64,000 nt of DNA. It comes from Neorhizobium sp. SOG26. Lineage in GTDB: Bacteria; Pseudomonadota; Alphaproteobacteria; Rhizobiales; Rhizobiaceae. Shown here in pieces: positions 44,332 to 53,159 of the stretch. The translations under genes were made by a program, and so were the position numbers. The notes below the pieces were generated by a model, which saw nothing but the letters and a program-made list of their open reading frames with translations, did no database searches and had not been told where the DNA came from. Position 1 is the first letter of the stretch. Each line of letters begins with the position of its first letter. The stretch lies in contig NZ_CP025512.1 in assembly GCF_003491345.1 (NCBI RefSeq), forward strand, positions 1,178,001 through 1,242,000, read 5' to 3'.

Positions 44332-44733
44332 ATGGAAAAACTGAGGCAGGCAAGGGTTGGCTCGTCGCTTCTGGTCATGGCTGCCTGTGCGCCTCTGCTG
44401 TCGGGCTGCAACAGCCAGAGCTTTGCTCTTGATGACGGTATTCCCAACACGCCGCCTCCAGCTGTAATCACCCAGAGCGGTGCGGCACCGCCTCCAGGCC
44501 CCATCGTCAAGCGCAATACCGGCGTCTATCCGACCTTCAGCCCGACCTTGCGTGCTGCTGCGGAGCAGATCGAGGACGACGACTACCGGAAGACCGAGCC
44601 GCGGCTCGCCAGCTTGGCGCGGGCCCGCCAGAACGGCTCCATCTCCGAGGCTGAGTACAATCGCCGGGTGGCGGAGTATCGCAAGCTCGCCGCCGAGCAT
44701 GGCAAGGACGCGCAGGCCAACATCGCACGCTGA
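44332..44733 (+). CDS. Small lipoprotein of unknown function
   Basis: A 133-residue protein with a lipobox (APLLSGC, lipidated Cys at residue 26), a Pro/Gly-rich linker (NTPPPAVITQSGAAPPPGP) and a C-terminal helical part (RLASLARARQNGSISEAEYN) similar to the short SHOCT-type helix pair. It is divergent from phaC. No function can be assigned; I know similar lipoproteins only from other rhizobia. Confidence 0.75.
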   Translation: MEKLRQARVGSSLLVMAACAPLLSGCNSQSFALDDGIPNTPPPAVITQSGAAPPPGPIVKRNTGVYPTFSPTLRAAAEQIEDDDYRKTEPRLASLARARQNGSISEAEYNRRVAEYRKLAAEHGKDAQANIAR

Positions 44734-44857
44734 AATGCCCGGTAATTGGGGCTTGCCTTTCGCTCTGTTTGGTCGCAAAGCACAAATCGCTTAAGATGCG
44801 CCGGTGCGCGAAGCAACGCGCGCCTTTGCATCTCGTCACACTGAGCCCGAGGGAGCT

Positions 44858-46075
44858 ATGGAAGAGTTTCATAAAGTCAGGCGCCTGCCGCCCTACGTTT
44901 TCGAACAGGTCAACCGTTTGAAAGCGAGCGCGCGAGCGGGTGGCGCCGACATTATCGATCTCGGCATGGGCAACCCGGACCTTCCGACGCCCAAGGCGAT
45001 CGTCGACAAGCTGTGCGAAGTGGTCCAGGACCCGCGCACCCACCGTTATTCTTCATCCAAGGGCATTCCTGGCCTGCGCCGCGCGCAGGCCGCATATTAC
45101 GCCCGCCGCTTCGGCGTGAAGCTCAACCCGGAAACCCAGGTCGTTGCGACACTGGGTTCGAAGGAAGGCTTCGCCAACATGGCGCAGGCGATCACGGCGC
45201 CCGGCGACGTCATCCTGTGCCCGAACCCGACCTATCCGATCCATGCCTTCGGCTTCCTGATGGCAGGTGGCGTAATCCGCTCCATGTCGGTGGAGCCGGA
45301 CGAGAGCTTCTTCCCGCCGCTGGAGCGCGCAGTTCGGCACTCGATTCCGAAGCCGCTGGCGCTGATCCTCAACTATCCGTCGAACCCGACGGCTTACGTT
45401 GCGACGCTCGACTTCTACAAGGACGTCATCGCCTTTGCGAAGAAGCACGACATCATCGTGCTGTCGGACCTTGCCTACTCGGAAATCTACTTCAACGACG
45501 CGCCGCCACCATCCGTTCTGGAAGTTCCCGGCGCGATGGATGTGACCGTTGAATTCACGTCCATGTCGAAGACGTTTTCGATGCCCGGCTGGCGCATGGG
45601 GTTTGCCGTCGGCAACGAACGGCTGATCTCGGCACTGACGCGCGTGAAGTCCTACCTCGACTACGGTGCCTTCACGCCAATCCAGGTGGCCGCGACACAC
45701 GCGCTGAACGGTGATGGCTCCGACATCGCCGAGGTGCGCAACGTCTACAAGCGTCGCCGCGACGTGATGGTGGAAAGCTTCGGCAAGGCGGGTTTCGAAG
45801 TGCCGCCGCCGGCTGCGACCATGTTTGCCTGGGCGAAGATCCCGGAAAAGTTCCGCCATCTTGGCAGCCTGGAATTCTCCAAGCTCCTCGTCGAGAAGGC
45901 TGATGTTGCGGTTGCTCCTGGCGTCGGTTTCGGCGAGCAGGGGGATGACTATGTCCGCCTCGCGCTCGTTGAGAACGAGCATCGCATCCGCCAGGCTGCG
46001 CGCAACATCAAGAAGTTCCTCTCGACGGCCGATGACACGATGCACAACGTGATCTCGCTCAACACGCGTCGCTGA
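44858..46075 (+). CDS. PLP-dependent aminotransferase, AlaC / LL-DAP-aminotransferase-like
   Basis: A 405-residue fold-type I aminotransferase. The start motif FHKVRRLPPYVFEQV and DLGMGNPDLPTPKAIV belong to the AlaC-like branch; the PLP-binding lysine is in EFTSMSKTFSMPGWRMGFAV, with NYPSNPTAYVA and DLAYSEIYFND before it. AlaC of E. coli makes alanine from pyruvate and glutamate. Placement directly before hom suggests a link to the aspartate family. The start at 44858 has GGGAG five bases before it; the frame is open 18 codons further upstream. Confidence 0.85.
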   Translation: MEEFHKVRRLPPYVFEQVNRLKASARAGGADIIDLGMGNPDLPTPKAIVDKLCEVVQDPRTHRYSSSKGIPGLRRAQAAYYARRFGVKLNPETQVVATLGSKEGFANMAQAITAPGDVILCPNPTYPIHAFGFLMAGGVIRSMSVEPDESFFPPLERAVRHSIPKPLALILNYPSNPTAYVATLDFYKDVIAFAKKHDIIVLSDLAYSEIYFNDAPPPSVLEVPGAMDVTVEFTSMSKTFSMPGWRMGFAVGNERLISALTRVKSYLDYGAFTPIQVAATHALNGDGSDIAEVRNVYKRRRDVMVESFGKAGFEVPPPAATMFAWAKIPEKFRHLGSLEFSKLLVEKADVAVAPGVGFGEQGDDYVRLALVENEHRIRQAARNIKKFLSTADDTMHNVISLNTRR

Positions 46076-46143
46076 ACTAGACAAACCTACCCCCGGTGGC
46101 TCGCCCGGAGCCACCGCCTCCCAAGCAAGCAGGAAGAAAAACC

Positions 46144-47463
46144 ATGGCAGATGCCCTGAAGGTCGGCATTGCGGGTCTCGGCACCGTGGGTGCCTCACTC
46201 GTTCGGATCATCCAGAACCGCGCGAACGAACTTGCGACGACCTGCGGCCGTGCCATCGAGATCACTGCCGTCACGGCGCGCGACAGGACGCGTGACCGCG
46301 GCATCGACATCTCCCGCATCCAGTGGTTTGATACGCCTGAGCAACTGGCCCGCGAAGCCGATATCGATGTCTTCGTGGAGCTCGTCGGCGGTGCCGAAGG
46401 CGCCGCGGCGAACTCGGTTCGCGCCGCATTGGAGCGCGGTCTCCATGTGGTGACGGCCAACAAGGCATTGCTCGCAGCCTCCGGCGTCGAACTTGCCAAG
46501 ATCGCCGAAGAGAAGGGCGCACTCCTCAATTTCGAGGCAGCGGTTGCCGGTGGCATCCCGGTCATCAAGGCGCTGCGCGAGTCGCTCACCGGCAACACGG
46601 TTTCCCGCGTCTACGGGATCATGAACGGCACCTGCAACTACATCCTGACCCGGATGGAGAAGGAAGGCCTGTCCTTTGCCGACTGCCTCAAGGAGGCGCA
46701 GCGGCTTGGTTATGCCGAAGCCGATCCTGCCTTCGACATTGAAGGCAATGATACCGCCCACAAGCTCGCGATCCTGACGACGCTTGCCTTCGGAACGCAG
46801 ATTGCTGCGGACGAGATCTATCTCGAAGGCATCACCAATATTTCGATCGAGGACATCCGCGCGGCGTCAGACCTCGGCTACCGCATCAAGCTCCTCGGCG
46901 TTGCGCAGCGGACCGAAAGCGGCATCGAGCAGCGCGTCCACCCGACCATGGTGCCCTACGACTCAGTCATCGCGCAGGTCGATGGCGTGACCAATGCGGT
47001 CGCCATCGAATCCGATATCCTGGGCGAACTCCTGATGGTGGGCCCCGGCGCCGGCGGCAACGCCACCGCGTCTTCCGTCCTGGGTGATATTGCCGATATC
47101 GCCAAGAGCCGTCCCGGCGCGCAGCGCGTGCCGGTGCTCGGAACACCAGCGGCTGCGCTGGCGCCCTACAAGCGCGCCCAGATGCAAAGCCATGAAGGTG
47201 GCTATTTCATCCGCCTGACGGTTGCTGACCGAACCGGTGTCTTCGCAAGCATTGCGGCACGCATGGCCGAGAACGCCATCTCGCTTGAATCCATCGTCCA
47301 GCGCGCAAATCCGGACAGTGCCGAAACGGCGAAGACCATTATCCTCGTCACTCACGCGACGATGGAAGATTCGATCCGCAAGGCGGTCGAGGCGATCAAG
47401 AGCGAGAGCTATCTCGTTGGCGAGCCGCAGGTCATCCGCATCGAGCGGCCGAAGGACCTCTGA
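46144..47463 (+). CDS. hom: Homoserine dehydrogenase
   Basis: A 439-residue enzyme that reduces aspartate semialdehyde to homoserine on the way to threonine and methionine. The NAD(P) loop is VGIAGLGTVGASLVRI; the catalytic region is NFEAAVAGGIPVIKALRESL with IMNGTCNYILTRME, and GYAEADPAFDIEGNDTAHKL holds the substrate residues. The C-terminal ACT domain (about 350-430, VADRTGVFASIAARMAEN) probably mediates threonine feedback. The start at 46144 has AGGAAG before it. recJ follows after 69 bases. Confidence 0.95.
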   Translation: MADALKVGIAGLGTVGASLVRIIQNRANELATTCGRAIEITAVTARDRTRDRGIDISRIQWFDTPEQLAREADIDVFVELVGGAEGAAANSVRAALERGLHVVTANKALLAASGVELAKIAEEKGALLNFEAAVAGGIPVIKALRESLTGNTVSRVYGIMNGTCNYILTRMEKEGLSFADCLKEAQRLGYAEADPAFDIEGNDTAHKLAILTTLAFGTQIAADEIYLEGITNISIEDIRAASDLGYRIKLLGVAQRTESGIEQRVHPTMVPYDSVIAQVDGVTNAVAIESDILGELLMVGPGAGGNATASSVLGDIADIAKSRPGAQRVPVLGTPAAALAPYKRAQMQSHEGGYFIRLTVADRTGVFASIAARMAENAISLESIVQRANPDSAETAKTIILVTHATMEDSIRKAVEAIKSESYLVGEPQVIRIERPKDL

Positions 47464-47532
47464 TTCACTGGCGCTTCTCGGCAGAAACTCAAAGCGATTC
47501 CGCTTGGCGCGGAAATGCAGTAGAAGCAGCCG

Positions 47533-49365
47533 ATGAACAAGTTTGTGTCTGCGATCTCCCCGGCAGCGGAAACGGTGGATCCCGTTCCGCGCGCTTTCCT
47601 CAATGTCGAACGCTCCGTCGGTGACCAGCGCTGGATCTCGCGCCTGGATCAGGCGGCACAAAACCGCGCGCTGGCGATCTCGCAGGTGCACGGTATTCCG
47701 GAACTCGTGGCCCGGGTGCTGGCGGGGCGGGGGGTATCGCTGGATGACGCACCTGCATTCCTGAACCCGACCATCCGCGCCCTGATGCCAGATCCCTACA
47801 CCCTGACCGACTGCGAGAAGGCTGTGTACCGGCTGACGCGTGCGATCGACCGCGGGGAAAAAGTGGCGATCTTTGGCGACTACGACGTCGACGGCGCCTC
47901 GTCCTCCGCCCTTCTGTATCGCTTCCTGCGGCATTTTGATGTCGAGGCGGAAATCTACATCCCGGACCGCATATTCGAAGGCTACGGCCCCAATCCATCC
48001 GCCATCCGCCAACTGATCGCCAATGGTGCTGGCCTGATCGTCACCGTCGACTGCGGTTCAACCAGCCATGAGGCGCTTGCTGCGGCGCGCGACGAGGGCT
48101 GCGATGTGGTGGTGATCGACCATCACCAACTCAGCCACGAGCTGCCGCCGTGCCATGCGCTGGTCAACCCGAACCGAGAGGATGATCTGTCGGGGCAGGG
48201 GCATCTGTGTGCTGCCGGCGTTGTCTTCATGGTGCTCGTTGGTGCGGCACGGCTGATGCGCGAGCGGGGTGATTCCCGCGCCAAGTCTCTTGATCTACTC
48301 GGCTGGCTTGATCTGGTCGCGCTGGCCACCGTCTGTGACGTTGTGCCCCTGAAGGGCCTGAACCGCGCTTACGTGGTGAAGGGACTGCTTGCCGCGCGCC
48401 ACATGGGCAACCAAGGGCTAGCTGCCTTGTTTCGCAAGGCGGGTCTAGGCAGGCCCGTGACGCCTTATCATTTCGGGTTCCTCGTCGGGCCGCGAATCAA
48501 TGCCGGTGGCCGGATCGGTGACGCCGCTCTCGGAAGCCGACTGCTGACGCTTGATGACGCGGTCGAGGCTGAGGAGATTGCCGGGCGCCTGGACGACCTC
48601 AACCGCGAGCGGCAGGCCATGGAGGCGGCGATGCTTGCAGAAGCGGAGTCCGAAGTGCTCGCTGAATACGGTACCGGTGAGAATGCCTGTGTCATCGTGG
48701 CGGCGCGCGACAGCTGGCACCCGGGAATCGTCGGGCTCATCGCAGCGCGCCTGAAGGAGAAGTTCAAGCGGCCAGCCTTCGCGATCTCTTTTGATCCTTC
48801 CGGCAAGGGAACCGGGTCGGGCCGCTCGATCAATGGCTTCGACATGGGACGCATGGTACGTGCGGCCGTCGAGGAAGGCCTGCTGGTCAAGGGCGGCGGT
48901 CACGCCATGGCAGCGGGCCTCACGGTCGAGCGGGCGAATCTCGGGCGACTGCGTGCCTTCTTCGAGGAGAAGTCGGGGGAGAGCGTGCCGGCGCTTGTCG
49001 CTAATCACGTACTGAAGATCGACGGCGCGCTTTCGGCCTCCGGCGTTACGCTGGACCTCTTTGACGTGCTCGAACAGGCGGGCCCTTATGGCTCGGGCCA
49101 TTCGCAGCCGATCTTTGCGATTCCCGCGCACCGCCTGAAGGACGCTCGGCTCGTCGGGACCGCCCATGTGAAGATTACGCTGGAAGCTGCCGATGGCGCA
49201 CGGCTTGAAGGAATCGCGTTCCGTGCTGCTGAAACGCCGCTCGGCAACATGCTGCTCAATTCGCGCGGCAGCCAGATTCACGTGGCAGGTTGCCTGAGCG
49301 CAGACCAGTGGCAGGGAAATCGCCGCATTCAGCTCCGCGTGCTGGACGCGGCTCGTGCAGGCTAA
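47533..49365 (+). CDS. recJ: Single-stranded-DNA-specific exonuclease RecJ
   Basis: A 610-residue DHH-family 5'-3' exonuclease of recombination and mismatch/base-excision repair. Motifs: FGDYDVDGASSSALLYRFLR (motif I), VTVDCGSTSHEA, VIDHHQLSHELPPCHALVNP (the DHH itself), LATVCDVVPLKGLNR, and the DHHA1 part with GRSINGFDMGRMVRAAVEEG and VKGGGHAMAAGLTV (GGGH). The OB-like C-terminal domain follows. Length is normal. Confidence 0.95.
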   Translation: MNKFVSAISPAAETVDPVPRAFLNVERSVGDQRWISRLDQAAQNRALAISQVHGIPELVARVLAGRGVSLDDAPAFLNPTIRALMPDPYTLTDCEKAVYRLTRAIDRGEKVAIFGDYDVDGASSSALLYRFLRHFDVEAEIYIPDRIFEGYGPNPSAIRQLIANGAGLIVTVDCGSTSHEALAAARDEGCDVVVIDHHQLSHELPPCHALVNPNREDDLSGQGHLCAAGVVFMVLVGAARLMRERGDSRAKSLDLLGWLDLVALATVCDVVPLKGLNRAYVVKGLLAARHMGNQGLAALFRKAGLGRPVTPYHFGFLVGPRINAGGRIGDAALGSRLLTLDDAVEAEEIAGRLDDLNRERQAMEAAMLAEAESEVLAEYGTGENACVIVAARDSWHPGIVGLIAARLKEKFKRPAFAISFDPSGKGTGSGRSINGFDMGRMVRAAVEEGLLVKGGGHAMAAGLTVERANLGRLRAFFEEKSGESVPALVANHVLKIDGALSASGVTLDLFDVLEQAGPYGSGHSQPIFAIPAHRLKDARLVGTAHVKITLEAADGARLEGIAFRAAETPLGNMLLNSRGSQIHVAGCLSADQWQGNRRIQLRVLDAARAG

Positions 49366-49388
49366 GTGATTTTTCTTGGAGAGAGAAG

Positions 49389-49463
49389 TGGCACGCCCTA
49401 GGGGAGTCGAACCCCTCTTCCCAGAATGAAAATCTGGTGTCCTAACCGATAGACGAAGGGCGC
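49389..49463 (-). tRNA. tRNA-Glu (anticodon UUC), copy 1
   Basis: 75 bases with encoded CCA: acceptor GCGCCCT/AGGGCGT (first pair G-U), D-loop TCTATCGGTTAGGACA, anticodon stem CCAGA/TCTGG with loop TTTTCAT (anticodon TTC), T-arm AGGGGTTCGACTCCCCT. Same sequence as the copy at 49623-49697. Confidence 0.97.
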
Positions 49464-49485
49464 GTGCGCTTCGTGTGTGGCGCCC

Positions 49486-49514
49486 TTATAGTCAGGCAGC
49501 TTTCACTCCGCAAG
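49486..49514 (-). promoter_or_regulatory. Promoter of tRNA-Glu copy 1
   Basis: On the minus strand CTTGCG (49514-49509), a 17-base spacer and CTATAA (49491-49486), 22 bases upstream of the tRNA. It matches the rhizobial consensus and the copy 2 promoter. Confidence 0.75.
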
Positions 49515-49622
49515 CGGAATCTGTACGAAAAACACTGTCGGGTGAAACTTTTTTCAGAAGGAGAAAAGCGAGCAGCGCAAAGCGCTTAGTAACGAAAGAT
49601 GATGTTTTGGAAGAAGGAGAAG

Positions 49623-49697
49623 TGGCACGCCCTAGGGGAGTCGAACCCCTCTTCCCAGAATGAAAATCTGGTGTCCTAACCGATAGACGAAGGGCGC
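49623..49697 (-). tRNA. tRNA-Glu (anticodon UUC), copy 2
   Basis: Identical in sequence to copy 1, including the encoded CCA. It is separately transcribed from its own promoter. Confidence 0.97.
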
Positions 49698-49718
49698 GTG
49701 CGCTTCGTTGTGGCGCCC

Positions 49719-49747
49719 TTATAGAGAGGCGATTTCTTTCCCGCAAG
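49719..49747 (-). promoter_or_regulatory. Promoter of tRNA-Glu copy 2
   Basis: On the minus strand CTTGCG (49747-49742), a 17-base spacer and CTATAA (49724-49719). The boxes equal those of copy 1, although the spacer sequences differ. Confidence 0.75.
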
Positions 49748-49823
49748 CGCCAAAATCATCTTTCCTGCAAAAAAATCCGGAAGACCTTCGAAAGGCGCAA
49801 AGAACCCCGAAGATCCGGGCTTT

Positions 49824-50369
49824 TCAGCAGCTTAGCTCTGCCCCGGTTTGTGGATCAACGCCACATGCGGTGGCGGGAACGGCTTGCGGCGCGCTGTAAA
49901 CGCTCGCCGTCATGGCGTTGAAGTTCCGGCGCGGCAGGTTTGCCGGTACGGGCCCGGTGGCGGACGGATCGGTGGCGGCAGGAAGGGGTGGTGCGGCGGA
50001 GAAAATGGTACCGGTACCAGCGCGCACGCCCGTGGGCTGCGTGGCAAGACCCGCCATGGGATTCTGCACCGGCTGCTCCGGTGCCGGCGGGAAGGCATCT
50101 TCCGGTGTGGATGCCGAAGCGTCGGCCACTGCGGCCATCCGGGCCGCTTCTTCAGGATTGGCAGGCGAGGGTCGGGCAACCGACACAGTTGTTCCGCCAT
50201 TGGCGAGATCGCGTTTCAGGGCTTCCGGGATGGCGTTGCGCGGTGAGGCTGCCGGCGAATCTTCGGCCACCTTCTTCGTGGACGTGCATCCTGCAAGGCT
50301 GAGGAGCGAGAGCCCGGCTACCACCAGAAGAAGTCTGGCGCGCGGGATGGTGGAAGGCACTGAATGCAA
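49824..50369 (-). CDS. Proline/alanine-rich lipoprotein of unknown function
   Basis: A protein of about 181 residues with a basic, hydrophobic signal and a lipobox (LSLAGC, Cys near residue 28). The rest is a low-complexity Pro/Ala/Thr-rich chain with no domain, ending in two cysteine-containing stretches (ATACGVDP and AELSC). The start codon is not ATG: TTG at 50369 or GTG at 50360, the TTG having a GGGGC ribosome site. Codon use agrees with neighbouring genes. No function can be assigned. Confidence 0.7.
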   Translation of the reverse strand: MHSVPSTIPRARLLLVVAGLSLLSLAGCTSTKKVAEDSPAASPRNAIPEALKRDLANGGTTVSVARPSPANPEEAARMAAVADASASTPEDAFPPAPEQPVQNPMAGLATQPTGVRAGTGTIFSAAPPLPAATDPSATGPVPANLPRRNFNAMTASVYSAPQAVPATACGVDPQTGAELSC

Positions 50370-50540
50370 TTTTTGCCCCGTCAGCTCATGTCGCGCGCAT
50401 CATGCCGCGAATCATGTCCGACAGCATCGGACCGGGGCTTCGCGCGGACAAGCGCCCAATGTGTCAGGACGAGGGCAGCAACAGCCTGGAGCAAGCTTCG
50501 CCAAAGGTGCGGCGGCCATGGACGACCGCCGCGAATGATT

Positions 50541-50981
50541 TTACCAGCTTCCGATATTCGGCGCGGACGCCCAGGGTTCGGCAACCGGCAGATTCTCGCC
50601 CTTCTGCAGGATCTCGATCGAAATGCCATCCGGCGAGCGCACAAAGGCCATGCGACCTTCCCGTGGCGGGCGGTTGATGGTGATGCCGTTGTCCTGCAGG
50701 TGCTTGCAGAAGTCGTAGATGTTGTCGACTTCATAAGCGAGGTGGCCGAAGTTGCGGCCGCCGGTATAGTCCTCGGCATCCCAGTTGTAAGTCAGCTCAA
50801 GGCAGGGCGCCTTGCTCGGGTCGCCCGATGCGATGTCCTCCGGTGCTGCAAGGAAGACCAGCGTGAACCGGCCCTTCTCGTTTTCGCTACTGCGGATTTC
50901 CTTCAGGCCGAACAGCGTTGTGTAGAAATGAAGCGAGGCGTCCAGGTCCTTGACCCGCACCATGGTGTGTAGATAGCGCAT
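50541..50981 (-). CDS. gloA: Lactoylglutathione lyase (glyoxalase I)
   Basis: A 146-residue VOC-fold metalloenzyme that converts the methylglyoxal-glutathione adduct to lactoylglutathione. The four metal ligands are visible: His in RYLHTMVRV, Glu in PCLELTYNW, His in NFGHLAYEVDN and Glu in GISIEILQKG. The start at 50981 has a GGGAGAA ribosome site; the open frame continues 38 codons upstream without family similarity. It is convergent with nothing and divergent from the cold-shock-type gene. Confidence 0.93.
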   Translation of the reverse strand: MRYLHTMVRVKDLDASLHFYTTLFGLKEIRSSENEKGRFTLVFLAAPEDIASGDPSKAPCLELTYNWDAEDYTGGRNFGHLAYEVDNIYDFCKHLQDNGITINRPPREGRMAFVRSPDGISIEILQKGENLPVAEPWASAPNIGSW

Positions 50982-51193
50982 TCTTATTCTCCCTGAGCGA
51001 AACGCAGAAAAAAGTGCCGGATGGCGCTGCGAATATGTGCTCGCGCCAGCCTCGAGCAAGGCTTCCGGAATAGACGTCAAGGTGGATAAAGCCAAGGCAG
51101 GGTCTTGCGCTAGACGGTTACCGGGATGTTAATCTATCCTCTAAGAATCAGTTAATCGTCAGGTGTAACGCGTAATCGAGGGGCCGACAGGAT

Positions 51194-51772
51194 ATGGCAG
51201 ACAGGATGTCGTCGAAGGGCGTTGCCACTTTCGAGGAACTCGCGGGCGAACCGGTCGAATTGATCGAGATTACCGGCGTCGTGAAGTGGTTCGACGTGGC
51301 GAAGGGCTTCGGATTCATCGTTCCTGACAACGGGATGCAGGATGTTCTCCTGCATGTGACCTGCCTTCGGCGCGACGGCTACCAGACCATCCTGGAAGGC
51401 ACGCGCATCGTGGCCCTCATCCAGAAGCGGGACCGCGGTTACCAGGCATTCCGCATCCTTTCCATGGATCAGTCGACGGCCGTTCACCCGTCGCAGCTTC
51501 CGCCGGTGCGCACGCATGTCCAGGTGACGGCAACGAGCGGCCTGGAACGGGCGCTGGTGAAGTGGTTCAACCGCACCAAGGGGTTTGGCTTCCTGACCCG
51601 CGGCGAGGGGACCGAGGACATCTTCGTTCATATGGAAACGTTGCGTCGCTTCGGCCTCACGGAACTTCGTCCGGGCCAGGTCGTTCTGGTACGCTTCGGG
51701 CCTGGCGATAAGGGTCTGATGGCAGCGGAAATCCATCCCGACAATCCAAACCCCGTGAGCCGGTCACACTGA
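51194..51772 (+). CDS. Protein with two cold-shock domains
   Basis: A 192-residue nucleic-acid-binding protein with two CspA-type domains, about residues 26-90 and 115-185. Each shows the RNP1 motif ([17 protein letters not shown] and [16 protein letters not shown]); RNP2 is VLLHV in the first and IFVHM in the second. Such double-CSD proteins are typical of alphaproteobacteria, where they probably act as RNA chaperones. The stop overlaps the start of the DUF192 gene (TGATG). Confidence 0.9.
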   Translation: MADRMSSKGVATFEELAGEPVELIEITGVVKWFDVAKGFGFIVPDNGMQDVLLHVTCLRRDGYQTILEGTRIVALIQKRDRGYQAFRILSMDQSTAVHPSQLPPVRTHVQVTATSGLERALVKWFNRTKGFGFLTRGEGTEDIFVHMETLRRFGLTELRPGQVVLVRFGPGDKGLMAAEIHPDNPNPVSRSH

Positions 51773-52254
51773 TGCGTTTGTCATATTCAGCAGTTCTCCA
51801 AAGCGCCCTTGTGGCGCTTTTTGTCTTTGTGGGTGCCGCATTCGCGGCCGCCCAAGACGTTACCTTTCCCCGCGAGGAGCTCGCGATCCAGACGAAGGCG
51901 GGCAAGACGCATAAGTTCACCGTCGAACTCGCGCTCACCGACGCTCAACGTCAGCAGGGGCTGATGTTCCGCAAGTCTATGGCGCCGGATCACGGCATGT
52001 TGTTCGATTTCGGCCTGCCCCGGCAGGTTGGCATGTGGATGGAGAACACGGTTCTCCCGCTCGACATGCTGTTCATCCAGGGTGATGGCACGATCTCCCA
52101 CATTCGGGAAAACACCGTGCCGTATTCGCGCGATGTGATCGACTCACGCGGAGCGGTGAAGTTTGTGCTGGAGCTCAATGCAGGCACCGCCAACCGTTTG
52201 GGCGTCAGTGTTGGCGACAAAGCTGTCTCCAAGCGCATCGGCAACAAGTGGTAA
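51772..52254 (+). CDS. DUF192 family secreted protein
   Basis: A 160-residue protein with a signal peptide (cleavage after FAAAQ near residue 27) and the DUF192 domain: TVELALTDAQRQQGLMFRKS, MLFDFGLPRQVGMWMENTVL, PLDMLFIQGDGTI, VLELNAGTANRLGVSVGD. The family has no well-established function. Overlap with the upstream cold-shock gene points to joint translation, which is odd for a secreted and a nucleic-acid-binding protein. Confidence 0.88.
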   Translation: MRLSYSAVLQSALVALFVFVGAAFAAAQDVTFPREELAIQTKAGKTHKFTVELALTDAQRQQGLMFRKSMAPDHGMLFDFGLPRQVGMWMENTVLPLDMLFIQGDGTISHIRENTVPYSRDVIDSRGAVKFVLELNAGTANRLGVSVGDKAVSKRIGNKW

Positions 52255-52343
52255 TCCACTGCATCTTTTCAGTGGGATAAACATTGTTGGATTTGGGTAT
52301 TGCGGCCCCGAAGGGAACCGTGTATCTCGCAACCAACGTAGGA

Positions 52344-52420
<77 letters not shown>

Positions 52421-52470
52421 CGCTTTCAGGTGGTGCAACGTTCTGCGTCAGCTGATGGAGCGTTTCAGGA

Positions 52471-52776
52471 ATGCCTGCTAAGATCTTTCGTCCCGCCAAA
52501 ACCGCCATGCAATCTGGCAAAGCCAAGACGCATCTGTGGGTTCTGGAATTCGACCAGGAAGGTCCCAAGCGCATCGACCCGATCCTGGGTTATACCTCTT
52601 CTGCAGACACGAAACAGCAAGTGCGCCTGACGTTTGAAACGCAGGAGCAGGCCGAAGCCTATGCCAAGCGTGAGGGCATCGAATACCGTGTGATCCCGCC
52701 GAAGCAGGCGAACCGTCAGGTGGTTTCTTATACCGACAATTTCCGCTTCAACCGCATCCAGCCTTGGACGCACTGA
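52471..52776 (+). CDS. NADH-ubiquinone oxidoreductase subunit NDUFS4-like
   Basis: A 101-residue protein of the 'ETC complex I subunit' family, homologous to mitochondrial NDUFS4 (18 kDa). Recognisable are AKIFRPAKTAMQSGKAKTH, WVLEFD, FETQEQAEAYAKREGIEY and the final SYTDNFRFNRIQPWTH. In alphaproteobacteria it is an accessory subunit that stabilises complex I. It lies between tRNA-Pro and tRNA-Arg, an arrangement known from other rhizobia. Confidence 0.9.
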   Translation: MPAKIFRPAKTAMQSGKAKTHLWVLEFDQEGPKRIDPILGYTSSADTKQQVRLTFETQEQAEAYAKREGIEYRVIPPKQANRQVVSYTDNFRFNRIQPWTH

Positions 52777-52786
52777 AGAATTGGTA

Positions 52787-52809
52787 GGCAGCGCCGCTCG
52801 CGCTGCCTT
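52787..52809 (+). terminator. Hairpin after the NDUFS4-like gene
   Basis: GGCAGCGC (52787-52794) and GCGCTGCC (52800-52807) form a perfect 8-bp stem with five-base loop; only two T follow, so read-through into tRNA-Arg is likely. Confidence 0.5.
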
Positions 52810-52813
52810 GAAC

Positions 52814-52890
52814 GGCCCCTTAGCTCAACTGGATAGAGCAGCTGCCTTCTAAGCAGCAGGTCGTAGGTTCGAGTCCTACAGGGGTCGCCA
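52814..52890 (+). tRNA. tRNA-Arg (anticodon UCU)
   Basis: 77 bases with CCA: acceptor GGCCCCT/AGGGGTC, D-arm TAGCTCAACTGGATAGAGCA, anticodon stem GCTGC/GCAGC with loop CTTCTAA (anticodon TCT), T-arm TAGGTTCGAGTCCTA. Confidence 0.97.
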
Positions 52891-52944
52891 CACTGCCGGA
52901 CCATCTTTTAAACTATCAGACAGACGTGCCCGACCTGGAAATGC

Positions 52945-53133
52945 CTAGGCGCGCGCCGTGTAGTTCTTCGCCAGTTCATCTGCGGCGACGCGATTGCCGC
53001 GCGCCTGCCGGATGATCTCGATGGCTGCCTCCTTGGGGAGGCTGTGCCTGTCGGCGAAGGCATCGACCTCACGCTCCTCATCCAGCGAGACCGCCGTGCG
53101 ATCGGTTCCATCCATCGCTTGATTGTCAGACAT
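52945..53133 (-). CDS. Small DUF3606-like protein, probably stress-induced
   Basis: A 62-residue acidic protein: MSDNQAMDGTDRTAVSLDEE, EVDAFADRHSLPKEAAIEII and a basic end. The DRxxVSLxEExEVxxFxxRxxL pattern resembles the DUF3606 family of small rhizobial proteins, many of which belong to the general stress regulon. A strong ribosome site (AAAGGAG) precedes the ATG at 53133. It lies upstream of no other gene in its orientation. Confidence 0.7.
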   Translation of the reverse strand: MSDNQAMDGTDRTAVSLDEEREVDAFADRHSLPKEAAIEIIRQARGNRVAADELAKNYTARA

Positions 53134-53159
53134 AGCTGCTCCTTTCCGTGCTCGTCTGT

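Larger units (their letters stand above)
49383..49724 (-). repeat. Tandem duplication containing tRNA-Glu
   Basis: Two nearly identical units of about 109 bases (49383-49491 and 49617-49724) carry the whole tRNA, a few bases of 3' flank and the leader up to the -10 box. They differ by one missing base near 49475/49708. The 125-base spacer between the units is unrelated. Confidence 0.85.
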
